A DNA stretch of 64,000 nucleotides from positions 1-64,000 of the forward strand of contig NZ_CP082294.1 of assembly GCF_019880205.1 (NCBI RefSeq). The letters are read 5' to 3'. The position numbers were made by a program, and so were the translations under genes. The stretch comes from Pantoea alfalfae (GTDB lineage: Bacteria > Pseudomonadota > Gammaproteobacteria > Enterobacterales > Enterobacteriaceae). Under the pieces are notes generated by a model. That model was not told the origin of the DNA. It was given only the letters and a program-made list of their open reading frames with translations, and searched no databases. This document shows positions 44,959 through 53,561 of the stretch, piece by piece. Positions within the stretch are counted from its first letter, which is position 1. Each line of letters begins with the position of its first letter.

Positions 44959-47285
44959 TGAAAAAGATCACCATCGGATTGATAGGCAATCCCAACACCG
45001 GCAAAACCACACTGTTTAATCAGCTGACCGGTGCCCGCCAGCGGGTCGGTAACTGGGCGGGTGTCACGGTTGAACGTAAAGAGGGACAGTTCTTTACTGC
45101 ACAGTCTGACGTCCGGCTCATCGATCTGCCCGGCACTCGCTCGCTGACTACGCTATCCGCTGAAAGCTCGATTGATGAGAGCATCGCCTGTCAGTATCTT
45201 TATCAGGATCATGCCGATGTAGTGATCAACGTCGTCGATGCTTCCAGTCTGGAAAGTAACCTGTTCCTGACCTTTCAACTGCTTGAGCTTGGCGTACCCT
45301 GTATTGTCGCTCTGAACATGCAGGATATTGCCGCAAGCCAGAACATCACTATTGATGCCGCAGCGTTGTCAGCCCGCCTGGGATGTCCGGTGGTTTCACT
45401 GACTTCAACCAAAGGCGACGGTATCGCTCAGCTAAAAACACTGATTGACCAGCCACATATTTATCGCGCTCCAGAGAAGGTGCCATATCCGGCCGCGATT
45501 GAAACCGCGATTGAGCAGCTCAGCCTGCAGATGTCCGGGTCTCTGACCCCGCAGAAAAGGTACTGGCTGGCATTGCAGTTGCTTGAAGGCGATATCAACA
45601 GCCAGAAACTTTGCCCGGAACTACTTCCAACCTTGCCTGAGATTATGGCGCGAGCGGGTGGCGATACGGGCGTGCAGATAGCCGATTATCGCTATCGTGC
45701 CATTAATGCGGTTTGTACGGCCGTCAGTAACATTCATCAGGCTATCCCGGCCAGTCTTACCCGCAGGATTGATAACATTGTGCTGGACCGCTGGCTGGGC
45801 ATTCCGATATTCCTGGCCGTGATGTATGTGATGTTTGTTCTCTCGATTAATATCGGCGCGGCATTGCAGCCGCTGTTCGACGGCAGTTCGGTGGCGATAT
45901 TCATTCATGGCGCACAATGGCTGGGATATGTCTGCCACTTCCCGGTTTGGCTGACGGTTTTTCTGGCGCAGGGGCTGGGTGCCGGTATCAATACCGTGCT
46001 GCCAATCATTCCACAGATTGGCCTGATGTTTCTGTTCCTCTCTTTCCTTGAGGATTCAGGCTATATGGCGCGCGCCGCCTTTGTGATGGATCGGCTGATG
46101 CAGTCACTGGGCCTGCCGGGAAAATCCTTTGTGCCACTGATTGTCGGCTTTGGTTGTAATGTGCCGGCGGTGATGGGTACAAGAACGCTCGACACGCCGC
46201 GTGAGCGTCTGCTTACGGTACTGATTGCGCCTTTTATGTCCTGCGGCGCGCGGCTGGCAATCTTTGCGGTGTTCGCCGCAGCATTCTTTGATGCTCACAG
46301 TTCCAGCCTGGTATTTTCACTCTATCTGCTGGGCATTGTAGTGGCGATTGCGACCGGACTGGTGCTCAAGCATACCCTGCTGGGTGGCGAAGCTTCACCG
46401 TTTATCATGGAATTGCCGGTCTATCACCGGCCTCATCTTAAAAGCCTGCTGCTGCAGACCTGGCAACGGCTGAAAATGTTTGTGGTGCGTGCCGGTCAGG
46501 TCATTATCCTGGTGAGTATGCTGATTGGTGTGCTGAGCAGCTTTGCATTCAACGGCCAGCTGGTTGATGACATAAACCACTCTGCGCTGGCGGCGACCAG
46601 CAAAGCAATCACGCCCGTGCTTTTGCCAATCGGGGTGACGCAGGATAACTGGCAGGCGACAGTGGGGCTGGTGAGCGGCATTATGGCAAAAGAGGTCGTG
46701 GTCGGTACGCTCAACAGTCTTTACACCACGGAGGCGATTCAGCGCAGCGTGTTTGACCCGCAGGCTTTTAACCTAGCAGATGAACTAAAAGAGGCGCTGA
46801 CGGAAACCTGGGCGGGCCTGACCGCTGCATTCAGAATTGATGCACTGGCGCATCCCCTCGATGCCAGTAAAGGCAATGGTGAGATGGCATCCGGTTCTAT
46901 GAGTGTGATGGCTACCAAATTTGGCAACGGCTTTGCCGCTTACAGCTACTTAATCTTTGTTCTGCTCTACGTTCCCTGCGTCTCAGTCATGGGCGCGATC
47001 GCCCGCGAGGCCGGGAAAAAATGGATGATGTTCTCATTCTGCTGGGGGCTTAACATCGCCTATACCATAGCGACATTCTTTTATCAGACCGTCACGTTTA
47101 ACGAGCATCCTGTATTCAGTGCAGTCTGCCTGATAAGCGTTCTGTTGCTGAATGGAATCATCCTGCTGACACTGCGTAAAGCGGGAAACAGGGTGCTGGC
47201 AATACCGGTTATGCCTGATGAGGAAAAGATGGGGTGTCGCGGCTGCCATGGAAATTGTGATAAACAGAAAAGCTACGCGCAGTGA
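44958..47285 (+). CDS. feoB: Ferrous iron permease FeoB
   Basis: 775 residues, inner-membrane Fe(II) importer. The N-terminal G domain has GNPNTGKTTLFN (G1), DLPGTRSL (G3) and NMQD (G4). A GDI helical region follows, then two Gate domains with many membrane helices, including GFGCNVPAVMGTRTL. The C-terminus ends in a Cys motif (GCRGCHGNC), a variant seen in some FeoB proteins. It overlaps feoA by one base. feoC, third gene of the E. coli operon, is absent: the next gene is on the other strand. Expected to serve under low oxygen. Confidence 0.97.
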   Translation: MKKITIGLIGNPNTGKTTLFNQLTGARQRVGNWAGVTVERKEGQFFTAQSDVRLIDLPGTRSLTTLSAESSIDESIACQYLYQDHADVVINVVDASSLESNLFLTFQLLELGVPCIVALNMQDIAASQNITIDAAALSARLGCPVVSLTSTKGDGIAQLKTLIDQPHIYRAPEKVPYPAAIETAIEQLSLQMSGSLTPQKRYWLALQLLEGDINSQKLCPELLPTLPEIMARAGGDTGVQIADYRYRAINAVCTAVSNIHQAIPASLTRRIDNIVLDRWLGIPIFLAVMYVMFVLSINIGAALQPLFDGSSVAIFIHGAQWLGYVCHFPVWLTVFLAQGLGAGINTVLPIIPQIGLMFLFLSFLEDSGYMARAAFVMDRLMQSLGLPGKSFVPLIVGFGCNVPAVMGTRTLDTPRERLLTVLIAPFMSCGARLAIFAVFAAAFFDAHSSSLVFSLYLLGIVVAIATGLVLKHTLLGGEASPFIMELPVYHRPHLKSLLLQTWQRLKMFVVRAGQVIILVSMLIGVLSSFAFNGQLVDDINHSALAATSKAITPVLLPIGVTQDNWQATVGLVSGIMAKEVVVGTLNSLYTTEAIQRSVFDPQAFNLADELKEALTETWAGLTAAFRIDALAHPLDASKGNGEMASGSMSVMATKFGNGFAAYSYLIFVLLYVPCVSVMGAIAREAGKKWMMFSFCWGLNIAYTIATFFYQTVTFNEHPVFSAVCLISVLLLNGIILLTLRKAGNRVLAIPVMPDEEKMGCRGCHGNCDKQKSYAQ

Positions 47286-47354
47286 TCGCAAAACCAGACT
47301 GGTACGCTGAGGGACCATCAAGACCATTACATACAGGCGCGTGAAAGGACTGTG

Positions 47355-47386
47355 CTCCTTGCCTGTGCAGGTTGACAGGCAAGGAG
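47355..47386. terminator. Hairpin between convergent feoB and esterase genes
   Basis: Perfect 11-bp arms CTCCTTGCCTG / CAGGCAAGGAG with a 10-nt loop, just between the two gene ends. No U-run on either side. Confidence 0.55.
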
Positions 47387-47399
47387 ACATCACCCTGAG

Positions 47400-48431
47400 T
47401 CAGAGGCTGGCATCAGGATCTGCTGCTGACTGGCTCTTTGATTTGACTGGCTCACCCAGCACCTGCCGGAACCAGTGAGTCACTCTGGTAATAACCTCAG
47501 GCTGATACCAGCGGTAATCACCATGTTCAGCCCCTTCGATCAACACGTAATCAGCACGATTACCCGCTTTTTTAAGGGCGTTATAAAGATTTGCACTTTG
47601 TTCAGGAGAGACCAGCGTATCGCTGCTGCCATGCATAATTAAAAATGGCGGTTTAACGCCTTTCAGGTGACCCACTGGACTCGCATAAAGCGCTTTCTCA
47701 GGCTCATCGGTCACTGATGCCCCGGCGAATTCGCGGAACGCCGCACCATTAATCAGCAGCGCTTCGGTGACGGCAGGGGATTGATGCACTTTTTGTATCG
47801 CATCCGGAAAGCCTTCTCCGATGCTACGCAAATCAGAAATGCCATACAGCGTGGCCACAGCCTGTACATCTGAAGACTGGTCAGTGAAATCGCCTTTATC
47901 AAACGATTTATCCCCATTGGTGGTTCCCATCATCTGGGCGAGCCATCCCCCCGCCGAATCACCCAGAACCCCTATACGCGCCGGATCGATACCATACTCA
48001 GAGGCATGCTGGCGCAGAAATCGGACTGCCGCCTTAGCATCAACAACCGGCGCCGGAAAAATATCAGGAATAGTGCGATATTCAGCTGCGGCGACCACAA
48101 AACCCGCCTCTGCCAAGGCCAGCCGCATTGCAATAAACTTGTCACGTTCCGCTGACAGGAAACCCCCGCCGGGAAAATAGATAATCGCTGGTTTCAGATC
48201 ATTGGTTCGTGGCACCAGCAGTGACATGTGCAATTGCCTGACAGAACGCACGCTTTTCACCTGGTGGTAAACCAGATCTCCAATATTGTCGATCTGGTCC
48301 TGACGGGTGTTAACCTGGAGAATCTCAGCACCCTGAGCATGACCTGGAAGCTGATCCTGACCGGATGCGATGGCTGTAGTAGCGACTGAAAGCATAACGA
48401 CTCCCGACATTAAGAGGTGCCAGTTTCTCAT
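47400..48431 (-). CDS. Exported alpha/beta-hydrolase (esterase/lipase-like)
   Basis: 343 residues. The signal peptide ends near residue 22 (TTAIA). The alpha/beta-hydrolase fold shows the oxyanion loop YFPGGGF near 87, the nucleophile elbow GDSAGG near 160, an acid region near 268 (HGSSDTLV) and the catalytic His in EGAEHGDYRW near 304. This resembles BD-FAE and acetyl-esterase type enzymes, probably cutting ester groups from plant-derived or other small substrates in the periplasm or outside. Single gene converging on feoB. Confidence 0.88.
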   Translation of the reverse strand: MRNWHLLMSGVVMLSVATTAIASGQDQLPGHAQGAEILQVNTRQDQIDNIGDLVYHQVKSVRSVRQLHMSLLVPRTNDLKPAIIYFPGGGFLSAERDKFIAMRLALAEAGFVVAAAEYRTIPDIFPAPVVDAKAAVRFLRQHASEYGIDPARIGVLGDSAGGWLAQMMGTTNGDKSFDKGDFTDQSSDVQAVATLYGISDLRSIGEGFPDAIQKVHQSPAVTEALLINGAAFREFAGASVTDEPEKALYASPVGHLKGVKPPFLIMHGSSDTLVSPEQSANLYNALKKAGNRADYVLIEGAEHGDYRWYQPEVITRVTHWFRQVLGEPVKSKSQSAADPDASL

Positions 48432-48752
48432 ATTTTTTGTCCTGTAATCATTTAAATGTTAATGGGATGCTTTGTGTAAGTGTCAGAATAAAGATTCTGG
48501 CTTATCAGACATTAGAAACAATGTGAATAAATTATTATTAACAGACTAAACCTGCGTTAATTTTAACGTCAGGCATCATTGATGATAAGGATAAGACAAC
48601 CACAAAACGGATTAATTTCAGTAATTAAGCAATATTTCCAGGTTAATAATGTCATCGCATTTTTAGTATCGGCCATCCTTATCATTTCACCTATCATTCC
48701 CGCGCTGAAAAGATAAGACGGATTTTATTAAAGATACTAAATGGAGGTGTAA
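48432..48752. other. Intergenic region, 321 bp, AT-rich
   Basis: Divergent promoter region between the esterase and the broken deaminase gene. No gene seen. Confidence 0.45.
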
Positions 48753-49250
48753 ATGAAACTTACGTTTATGACATTGTTGTCTCTTTTCTCCTGTTGTGTA
48801 GCCGCGGAAACGGTTGGATACCGGGCTGAAATCGTCTATTTTAAAGCCGTTCCAGCAAAAGAAAAAGAAGCTAACGTGCACTATGAAGATGGCTATCTTA
48901 TTGTTAAATATGGCTATATTTTAAAATCAGGTGATTATGCGACCATAAAGGACCAGCCTGTCGACCAGCTGATTAATTACAGCGGAAAAATTATCACACC
49001 CGGGTTCGTGGATACGCATGTTCATTATCCTCAAATCACCATGATCAGTGAATATGGTAAACAGCTTATTGGCTGGCTCAATACCTATACCTTTCCAACC
49101 GAAATAAAATTCCGCAATCATCACTATGCGTAACAACAGGCATCTGAATTTCTTGATCAGCTTGTCAACAATGGCACCACCACGGCACTGGTGTTTGCAA
49201 CCAGTTCGCCAGCCTCCGTTGATGCATTTTTTGAGCCGGCAATAAAATGA
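48753..49250 (+). pseudogene. Guanine deaminase remnant with signal peptide
   Basis: A frame of 126 codons stops at TAA (49131-49133) and continues in the same frame to TGA at 49248. The joined product resembles the N-terminal part of GuaD: YSGKIITPGFVDTHVHYPQ (the HxH metal motif), then WLNTYTFPTE, and after the stop ASEFLDQLVNNGTTTALVFA. The remaining ~300 residues with the other metal ligands are missing, so it cannot be active. The first 18 residues look like a signal peptide, which ordinary GuaD lacks. Two lesions, stop and truncation, mark it as decayed. Confidence 0.82.
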
Positions 49251-49597
49251 AGTGATTGATAGCGTGAAGTCACGTCTTCAGGTGCAGAAAAGGCCGAGGG
49301 GCAGCGGCCTTTTCAATAATAATCAGCAGAAGACATCATGGCCGGTATAAACCGCTAACCGCCAGTACAAGGGTCATCACTGACCGCAATAATCCACGCA
49401 TTATTGACTAAAAGGTCTGATTTTTTGACAGAGTCACAGCAAGTTGTAAGGGAGTAAAAAGAAATCAATCATATCAGCGGGATGAACGCGTCGGAGGACC
49501 GGCACCCTCTCATTCAGTACCGGCTTACACACAGGCTGTCCACTTTTTCTGTGGATAACTTGAGCCCGAATCATGGGCGTTCCGCTTTTTTATCGTT
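49251..49597. other. Intergenic region, 347 bp, with hairpin
   Basis: Holds the hairpin GAAAAGGCC / GGCCTTTTC (49287-49314), A/T-flanked on both sides and terminator-like. The rest, up to the recombinase gene, has no supported gene. Confidence 0.5.
49287..49314. terminator. Terminator-like hairpin
   Basis: Perfect 9-bp arms GAAAAGGCC (49287-49295) and GGCCTTTTC (49306-49314) with a 10-nt loop, 37 bp after the end of the guanine deaminase remnant. Confidence 0.65.
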
Positions 49598-50638
49598 CTA
49601 TGAGTCAGCAACATCCGGGGCCGCGTGCTGTTCCATAAATTCCACCATCGCACCTTTATGCGCATCCACATGACGGATATAACGCATCAGTGTCTCCGGT
49701 TTTTTCCAGGTGCCTTCCTGCATGATCCGGGCGATAGGATAGCCTTTATCAGCCATATCCTGAGCTGCGCCCACCCTGGCGCTGTGGCCACTCCATCCGG
49801 TATAACGATTTTTGTTAGCCTTCACTGCGCCGCCTTTTCCAGCAGTATGCCATGCACGGTCAAAGATCTGTTCCAGTGCCCGGGTGCTTATCGGCTTTGC
49901 TGAAATCATTGCCCGGCCAGATCGGTGTACAGCAGTAAACAGAAAGGCATCAGGCTGGCCGGATAGCCCGGCTGCATCGATCCACTCTTCCAGACGCTGA
50001 GTTGAACGGGCACTGAGCGCCTTGATCAATCCGCCGGTCTGCACAATCGTTTTTGTCCACGCCACATCCAGAATGATACGACCATCACCGGCACGCATCA
50101 CATCACGCACCCGCAACCGTGACAGTTCACTGATACGCAGTAGCGTTGCATAGGCGACATGCAAAAAAGCCAAATCACGAAGTGCCTGAAGGTTATCAGA
50201 ACCTGACCACTGTTTATCCAGTTCCATCAGGTCGGACAGCCTGAAAGGCACCGCCTGGCCAGCGCGCTCACCCTCCATCACGGCCACACGATTTATCTTC
50301 TTCATCGTACGATAAACCAGTGGCGAGAGATTGGGCACCGGCAACCCGGCGTTACGGTGTAACATCGAGATTAACGCAGCGTGTGAAGTGATCGTCGAGG
50401 AGGCCCGGCCGCTTTCAGCCAGAAAAGAGAGATAGTCGCGCAAATCCTCTGCACTCATTGGCAGGAAAGTACGCTGATTATCTTCTGACCACTGATTGCA
50501 GATTCGCATGACGCTAAGCAGCTGTCGCCAGGTATTGGGGGAAAATGCCTCTTTGTCCTGAACGAACTGCCTGAGCCGTTCGGTGATATCACTATTCCGG
50601 GTCACCGTCAGATGGGTTAACGGCACTATCTCGCTCAT
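49598..50638 (-). CDS. Cre-type tyrosine recombinase
   Basis: 346 residues (P1 Cre has 343) and similar to Cre throughout: AFSPNTWRQLLSV, RNAGLPVPN, ERAGQA, LAFLHVAYATLLRISELSRL. Catalytic residues can be placed: Arg168 (LLRIS), Lys196 (WTKT), His285 and Arg288 (SGHSARVG), Trp311 and Tyr320 (MRYIRH). It should resolve plasmid dimers through the lox-like site 155 bp upstream of its start. A weak GTGAGC lies upstream of the ATG. Cre-type enzymes with their own sites have been described from Pantoea (the Panto/pox system); whether this is the same protein cannot be told here. Confidence 0.93.
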   Translation of the reverse strand: MSEIVPLTHLTVTRNSDITERLRQFVQDKEAFSPNTWRQLLSVMRICNQWSEDNQRTFLPMSAEDLRDYLSFLAESGRASSTITSHAALISMLHRNAGLPVPNLSPLVYRTMKKINRVAVMEGERAGQAVPFRLSDLMELDKQWSGSDNLQALRDLAFLHVAYATLLRISELSRLRVRDVMRAGDGRIILDVAWTKTIVQTGGLIKALSARSTQRLEEWIDAAGLSGQPDAFLFTAVHRSGRAMISAKPISTRALEQIFDRAWHTAGKGGAVKANKNRYTGWSGHSARVGAAQDMADKGYPIARIMQEGTWKKPETLMRYIRHVDAHKGAMVEFMEQHAAPDVADS

Positions 50639-50663
50639 TTTTGCTCACTTATCAGTCAGAAAA

Positions 50664-50731
50664 CGCGATGATCGCGCTACGTGAATTCTGAGAATTCATC
50701 AGGGGGATAACCGGTCAGAATTTACGTAGCG
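50664..50731. repeat. Nested inverted repeats upstream of cre
   Basis: Three dyads overlap: CGCGAT-G-ATCGCG (50664-50676), TGAATTC-TGA-GAATTCA (50682-50698), and a longer pair, CGCTACGTGAATTCTG (50675-50690) against CAGAATTTACGTAGCG (50716-50731), 15 of 16 matching, 25 bp apart. They sit between the cre start and the lox-like site, so they are candidates for cre operators or accessory binding sites. Confidence 0.7.
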
Positions 50732-50792
50732 TTGCCATTTTGCAGGGTGATCTTTGCTGCTCTATATCATAACCCGACGACTTTCCTGTGTC

Positions 50793-50826
50793 ATGACTTC
50801 GTATAAGAACAATTATACGAAGCCAG
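50793..50826. other. lox-like recombination site
   Basis: 13-bp arms ATGACTTCGTATA (50793-50805) and TATACGAAGCCAG (50814-50826) flank the 8-bp spacer AGAACAAT (50806-50813). Against the loxP arm ATAACTTCGTATA they match at 12 and 10 of 13 positions. Size and layout are exactly those of loxP. The asymmetric spacer would give the site a direction. Confidence 0.9.
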
Positions 50827-51574
50827 GTTAAGGTGCCGGATTCAGCCCGGTTTTGACCTGATTGACAGACGCTCAAATGGGTAGGGCAGTGAGACGTCCG
50901 GAACAACAGCCCACCCTGGGTTGATGAAGAAGCGGTTATTTCTGGCAAGGCATAAAATGAATAATTGAAGGAAAGTCTGAATAATGATTCAGTGAAATGG
51001 TGAAATAGTGACCTGATAAATACAATTTGATTAAAGTCAGCACTTCCAGTGCGCGGAGTATGGCGAAAAGGAAAGAACGTGAAGTGAAATTAACAGACCA
51101 TTGAAGGTTGAAACTTTTATTATGTAAGCAGCCAGTTTAATTTAAAGATAATTGAAGGACCCTAAATGAAAATACCGTCTACCAGATCCGTTTTAGAACG
51201 CTTTGCTTACTGAATTTCTGGAATGGAATCTCCACATGCTAACCCGGCTATCATCCTATGAACAGTTCTTATTCACGTTATCCGGGAGCATATCTGCATC
51301 CTGAATCAGAATAAAAAACTAAATACTGACTTCGCAAAGATTTAAATATCAACTATTAGCGATCATACGTTATCTTCCAGCCTGAATAAAAAGCAACGTT
51401 GATGCTTTTTGTCAGATAATTTATCGAATGAGACTGATAATTAACTTATTATCGAAAATTAATTTCTGGCAAGGTAACGGGCATTTCTTCCTGATGCGTT
51501 ATTAAATTTTTCATGACTGCGTCTGAGTTAAGTCACAGAACGCTGTCATCACCAGGATAAAAAGAGGATATCTC

Positions 51575-52045
51575 ATGAAAAAAACGTTATTGTCACTGTG
51601 CCTATTTGGCCTGTCCTGCGCACCGGCTATCACGCTGGCTCAACAGCCTGTGACCTGTGTTAAAGCATCTGAACAGGATGTTGCCAGCCTGTTTGATACC
51701 TGGAATAATACGCTGGCAACCGGCGATGCCACTAAAGTCTCTGAATTATATGTCAGCGATGCCGTGCTGCTGCCAACTATTTCAAACCATGTGCGCCTGA
51801 CAGACCAGGAACGCATTGATTACTTTAAAGACTTCCTGAAAAAAGGCCCGAGCGGTAAAATTGATTCCCGCACCATCCGAATCGGCTGTAATAAAGCGAT
51901 TGATGCCGGCGTTTATACTTTTACCTTCAAAGATAATTCGCACGTCACAGCACGTTATACTTTCACCTATGTCTGGGATGGCAAGGGCTGGAAGATCTCC
52001 ACTCACCACTCTTCAGCTATGCCAGAGCCAGTGAGCCAGCCTTAA
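51575..52045 (+). CDS. Exported SnoaL-like (SgcJ/EcaC family) protein
   Basis: 156 residues. The signal peptide ends near residue 22 (AITLA). The mature part has the SnoaL/NTF2-like alpha+beta cone: SEQDVASLFDTWNNTLATGD, VSELYVSDAVLLPT, then strands YTFTFKDNSHVTARYTF and WDGKGWKISTHHSS. Family members (DUF4440, calcium/calmodulin kinase association-domain-like) bind small ligands or act as isomerase-like enzymes. Function here unknown. GAGG lies 7 nt upstream of the ATG. A strong terminator follows. Confidence 0.87.
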   Translation: MKKTLLSLCLFGLSCAPAITLAQQPVTCVKASEQDVASLFDTWNNTLATGDATKVSELYVSDAVLLPTISNHVRLTDQERIDYFKDFLKKGPSGKIDSRTIRIGCNKAIDAGVYTFTFKDNSHVTARYTFTYVWDGKGWKISTHHSSAMPEPVSQP

Positions 52046-52064
52046 CAACCGGTGTGGCAGGATG

Positions 52065-52095
52065 AAAACCAGCTTCACAATGCGAAGCTGGTTTT
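52065..52095 (+). terminator. Rho-independent terminator after SnoaL-like gene
   Basis: Perfect 12-bp arms AAAACCAGCTTC / GAAGCTGGTTTT (52065-52076, 52084-52095), 7-nt loop. Confidence 0.9.
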
Positions 52096-52349
52096 ATTAA
52101 TTCCGCCATTTCAGAATTTTAGATAACTGCCGATTTTTCCTGGCAAAAAATTATTTTATGGTGTAATCCCTTAAAAAAATTTCACACCTGAATTCTTGTG
52201 ATTACCTTATAAGGCTCATTGGTACTAAAACACTTAACCCCATTATCATGGTTCGGTTAACATTAATAAATGTTATCGCCAGACGGCGCTCGACTGCATT
52301 ATCAGCCTGAACACCGCCGCTGCGTCATATTCATCTATCATCAATATGC

Positions 52350-53561
52350 TTAATCACCGTTGCCGATCTGCCAGATAAATGTCGGATCGTTGCCATTTAC
52401 CTCCCAGTCACCCACATTGCGGATTTTGTAGATCACCGGGTTGTGTGATGACACTGTGCGGGCGTTGCGCCAGTGCCGATCCAGCGCCTTGCTGACGCGG
52501 GTATCGGACGCGCCCAGCGCATTGAAGAACTCCGTGGCAGCTCGCGTCACTAGCTCCACCGCGACTACCTGCGCCCGGGCGGACTCCACCTCTGCCTGAA
52601 CGTTCGCCGCGTGAAGCTCCGCTTCATTCGCACCGCTCAGTTGCAGTTCAAATGCCCGTTGCAGTGAGTGGGTCGACCGATCAACGGCGGCTTCAACGGC
52701 CCAGATCCAGCTGCTGATCTGACCGACCACCTGCAGCACCTGCACATCCTGCTTAACCTGAGGCGCATTGCCGTGGCTGTACATCCGTTTACGCTGCGCG
52801 ACCCCCTGTGACGCATCGCGTACTACGGCCCGGCCTATACCCGCCAGCGTGGCTAATAACACATGCTGATAAAATGCGGTCTGATAGCGAAAGCGCTCAC
52901 TGAAATCATAAACATGCGGCTGCTCCACGCGGGCATGATGAAAGCGTGTGGTGCCACTGCCGGTCAGCCGCTGCCCGAAACCATCCCAGTCATCATCACG
53001 TTCCACCTCTTTCTGATGCGTGTTCACCAGCGCGATGACGTCCCGGCCGTTGTCAGTCCGCTGTGCATAGACATCAATCCAGTCCGCATAGAGCGTGCCG
53101 GTGCTGTAAAACTTCTCACCGCTGATCCGCCATTCTCCCTCTGCCGGTGAGACATGGGTGTTGACCTCACCCAGCTTAACCGCTCCGATTTCACTCCAGC
53201 CACTGCCCACCAGCTCACCATCTACGAAACGGCGGAACCAGCGCCGCCGCTCTTCACTTTCTGGCTGGTTCAGGCGATCCTCAATAAAAGCGAAGTGCGC
53301 ACGCAGCGCCTGTGGCAGATTCGAATCCGCTTCAGCCAGCGCGGTCAGCAGGGAAAAGAGCTGCGGCAGCGAGACGCCGAAACCGCCTTCTTCTTTAGGG
53401 ATACGCAGGGTGCCAAACCGCGCCTCCTTCAGCCAGCGGATCGGCTCATGCAGCAGAGTACGGTTGATTTCACGCGCGGCGGCACCTTCAGCAATACGGT
53501 TGAAGAGGGGCCGGAAATGTTCGGTCAGCGCGGCAAATTCAGTATGGGTTAAGTCAGACAT
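52350..53561 (-). CDS. Acyl-CoA dehydrogenase-fold flavin monooxygenase (DszC/SfnC-like)
   Basis: 403 residues with the acyl-CoA dehydrogenase fold. ARFGTLRIPKEEGGFGVSLP and SEIGAVKLGEVNTHVSP line the flavin pocket; the tail is SHNPVIYKIRNVGDWEVNG. The DszC/SfnC-type group uses reduced flavin and oxygen on sulfur compounds, and the genomic setting favours that over fatty-acid oxidation. The start at 53561 has GGAG 6 nt upstream and overlaps the MFS gene end by 8 bp, so the two are coupled. Last gene of the leftward organosulfur run. Confidence 0.87.
   Translation of the reverse strand: MSDLTHTEFAALTEHFRPLFNRIAEGAAAREINRTLLHEPIRWLKEARFGTLRIPKEEGGFGVSLPQLFSLLTALAEADSNLPQALRAHFAFIEDRLNQPESEERRRWFRRFVDGELVGSGWSEIGAVKLGEVNTHVSPAEGEWRISGEKFYSTGTLYADWIDVYAQRTDNGRDVIALVNTHQKEVERDDDWDGFGQRLTGSGTTRFHHARVEQPHVYDFSERFRYQTAFYQHVLLATLAGIGRAVVRDASQGVAQRKRMYSHGNAPQVKQDVQVLQVVGQISSWIWAVEAAVDRSTHSLQRAFELQLSGANEAELHAANVQAEVESARAQVVAVELVTRAATEFFNALGASDTRVSKALDRHWRNARTVSSHNPVIYKIRNVGDWEVNGNDPTFIWQIGNGD

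Larger units (their letters stand above)
50639..51574. other. Recombination and regulatory region upstream of cre, 936 bp
   Basis: Holds nested inverted repeats (50664-50731) and the lox-like site (50793-50826). From about 50830 to 51574 the DNA is AT-rich with no supported gene; it includes the promoter region of the exported SnoaL-like protein. Confidence 0.6.

Noticed and set aside
47286-47399. Search for feoC after feoB
   Set aside because: Only 114 bp before the convergent esterase gene and no frame resembling FeoC.
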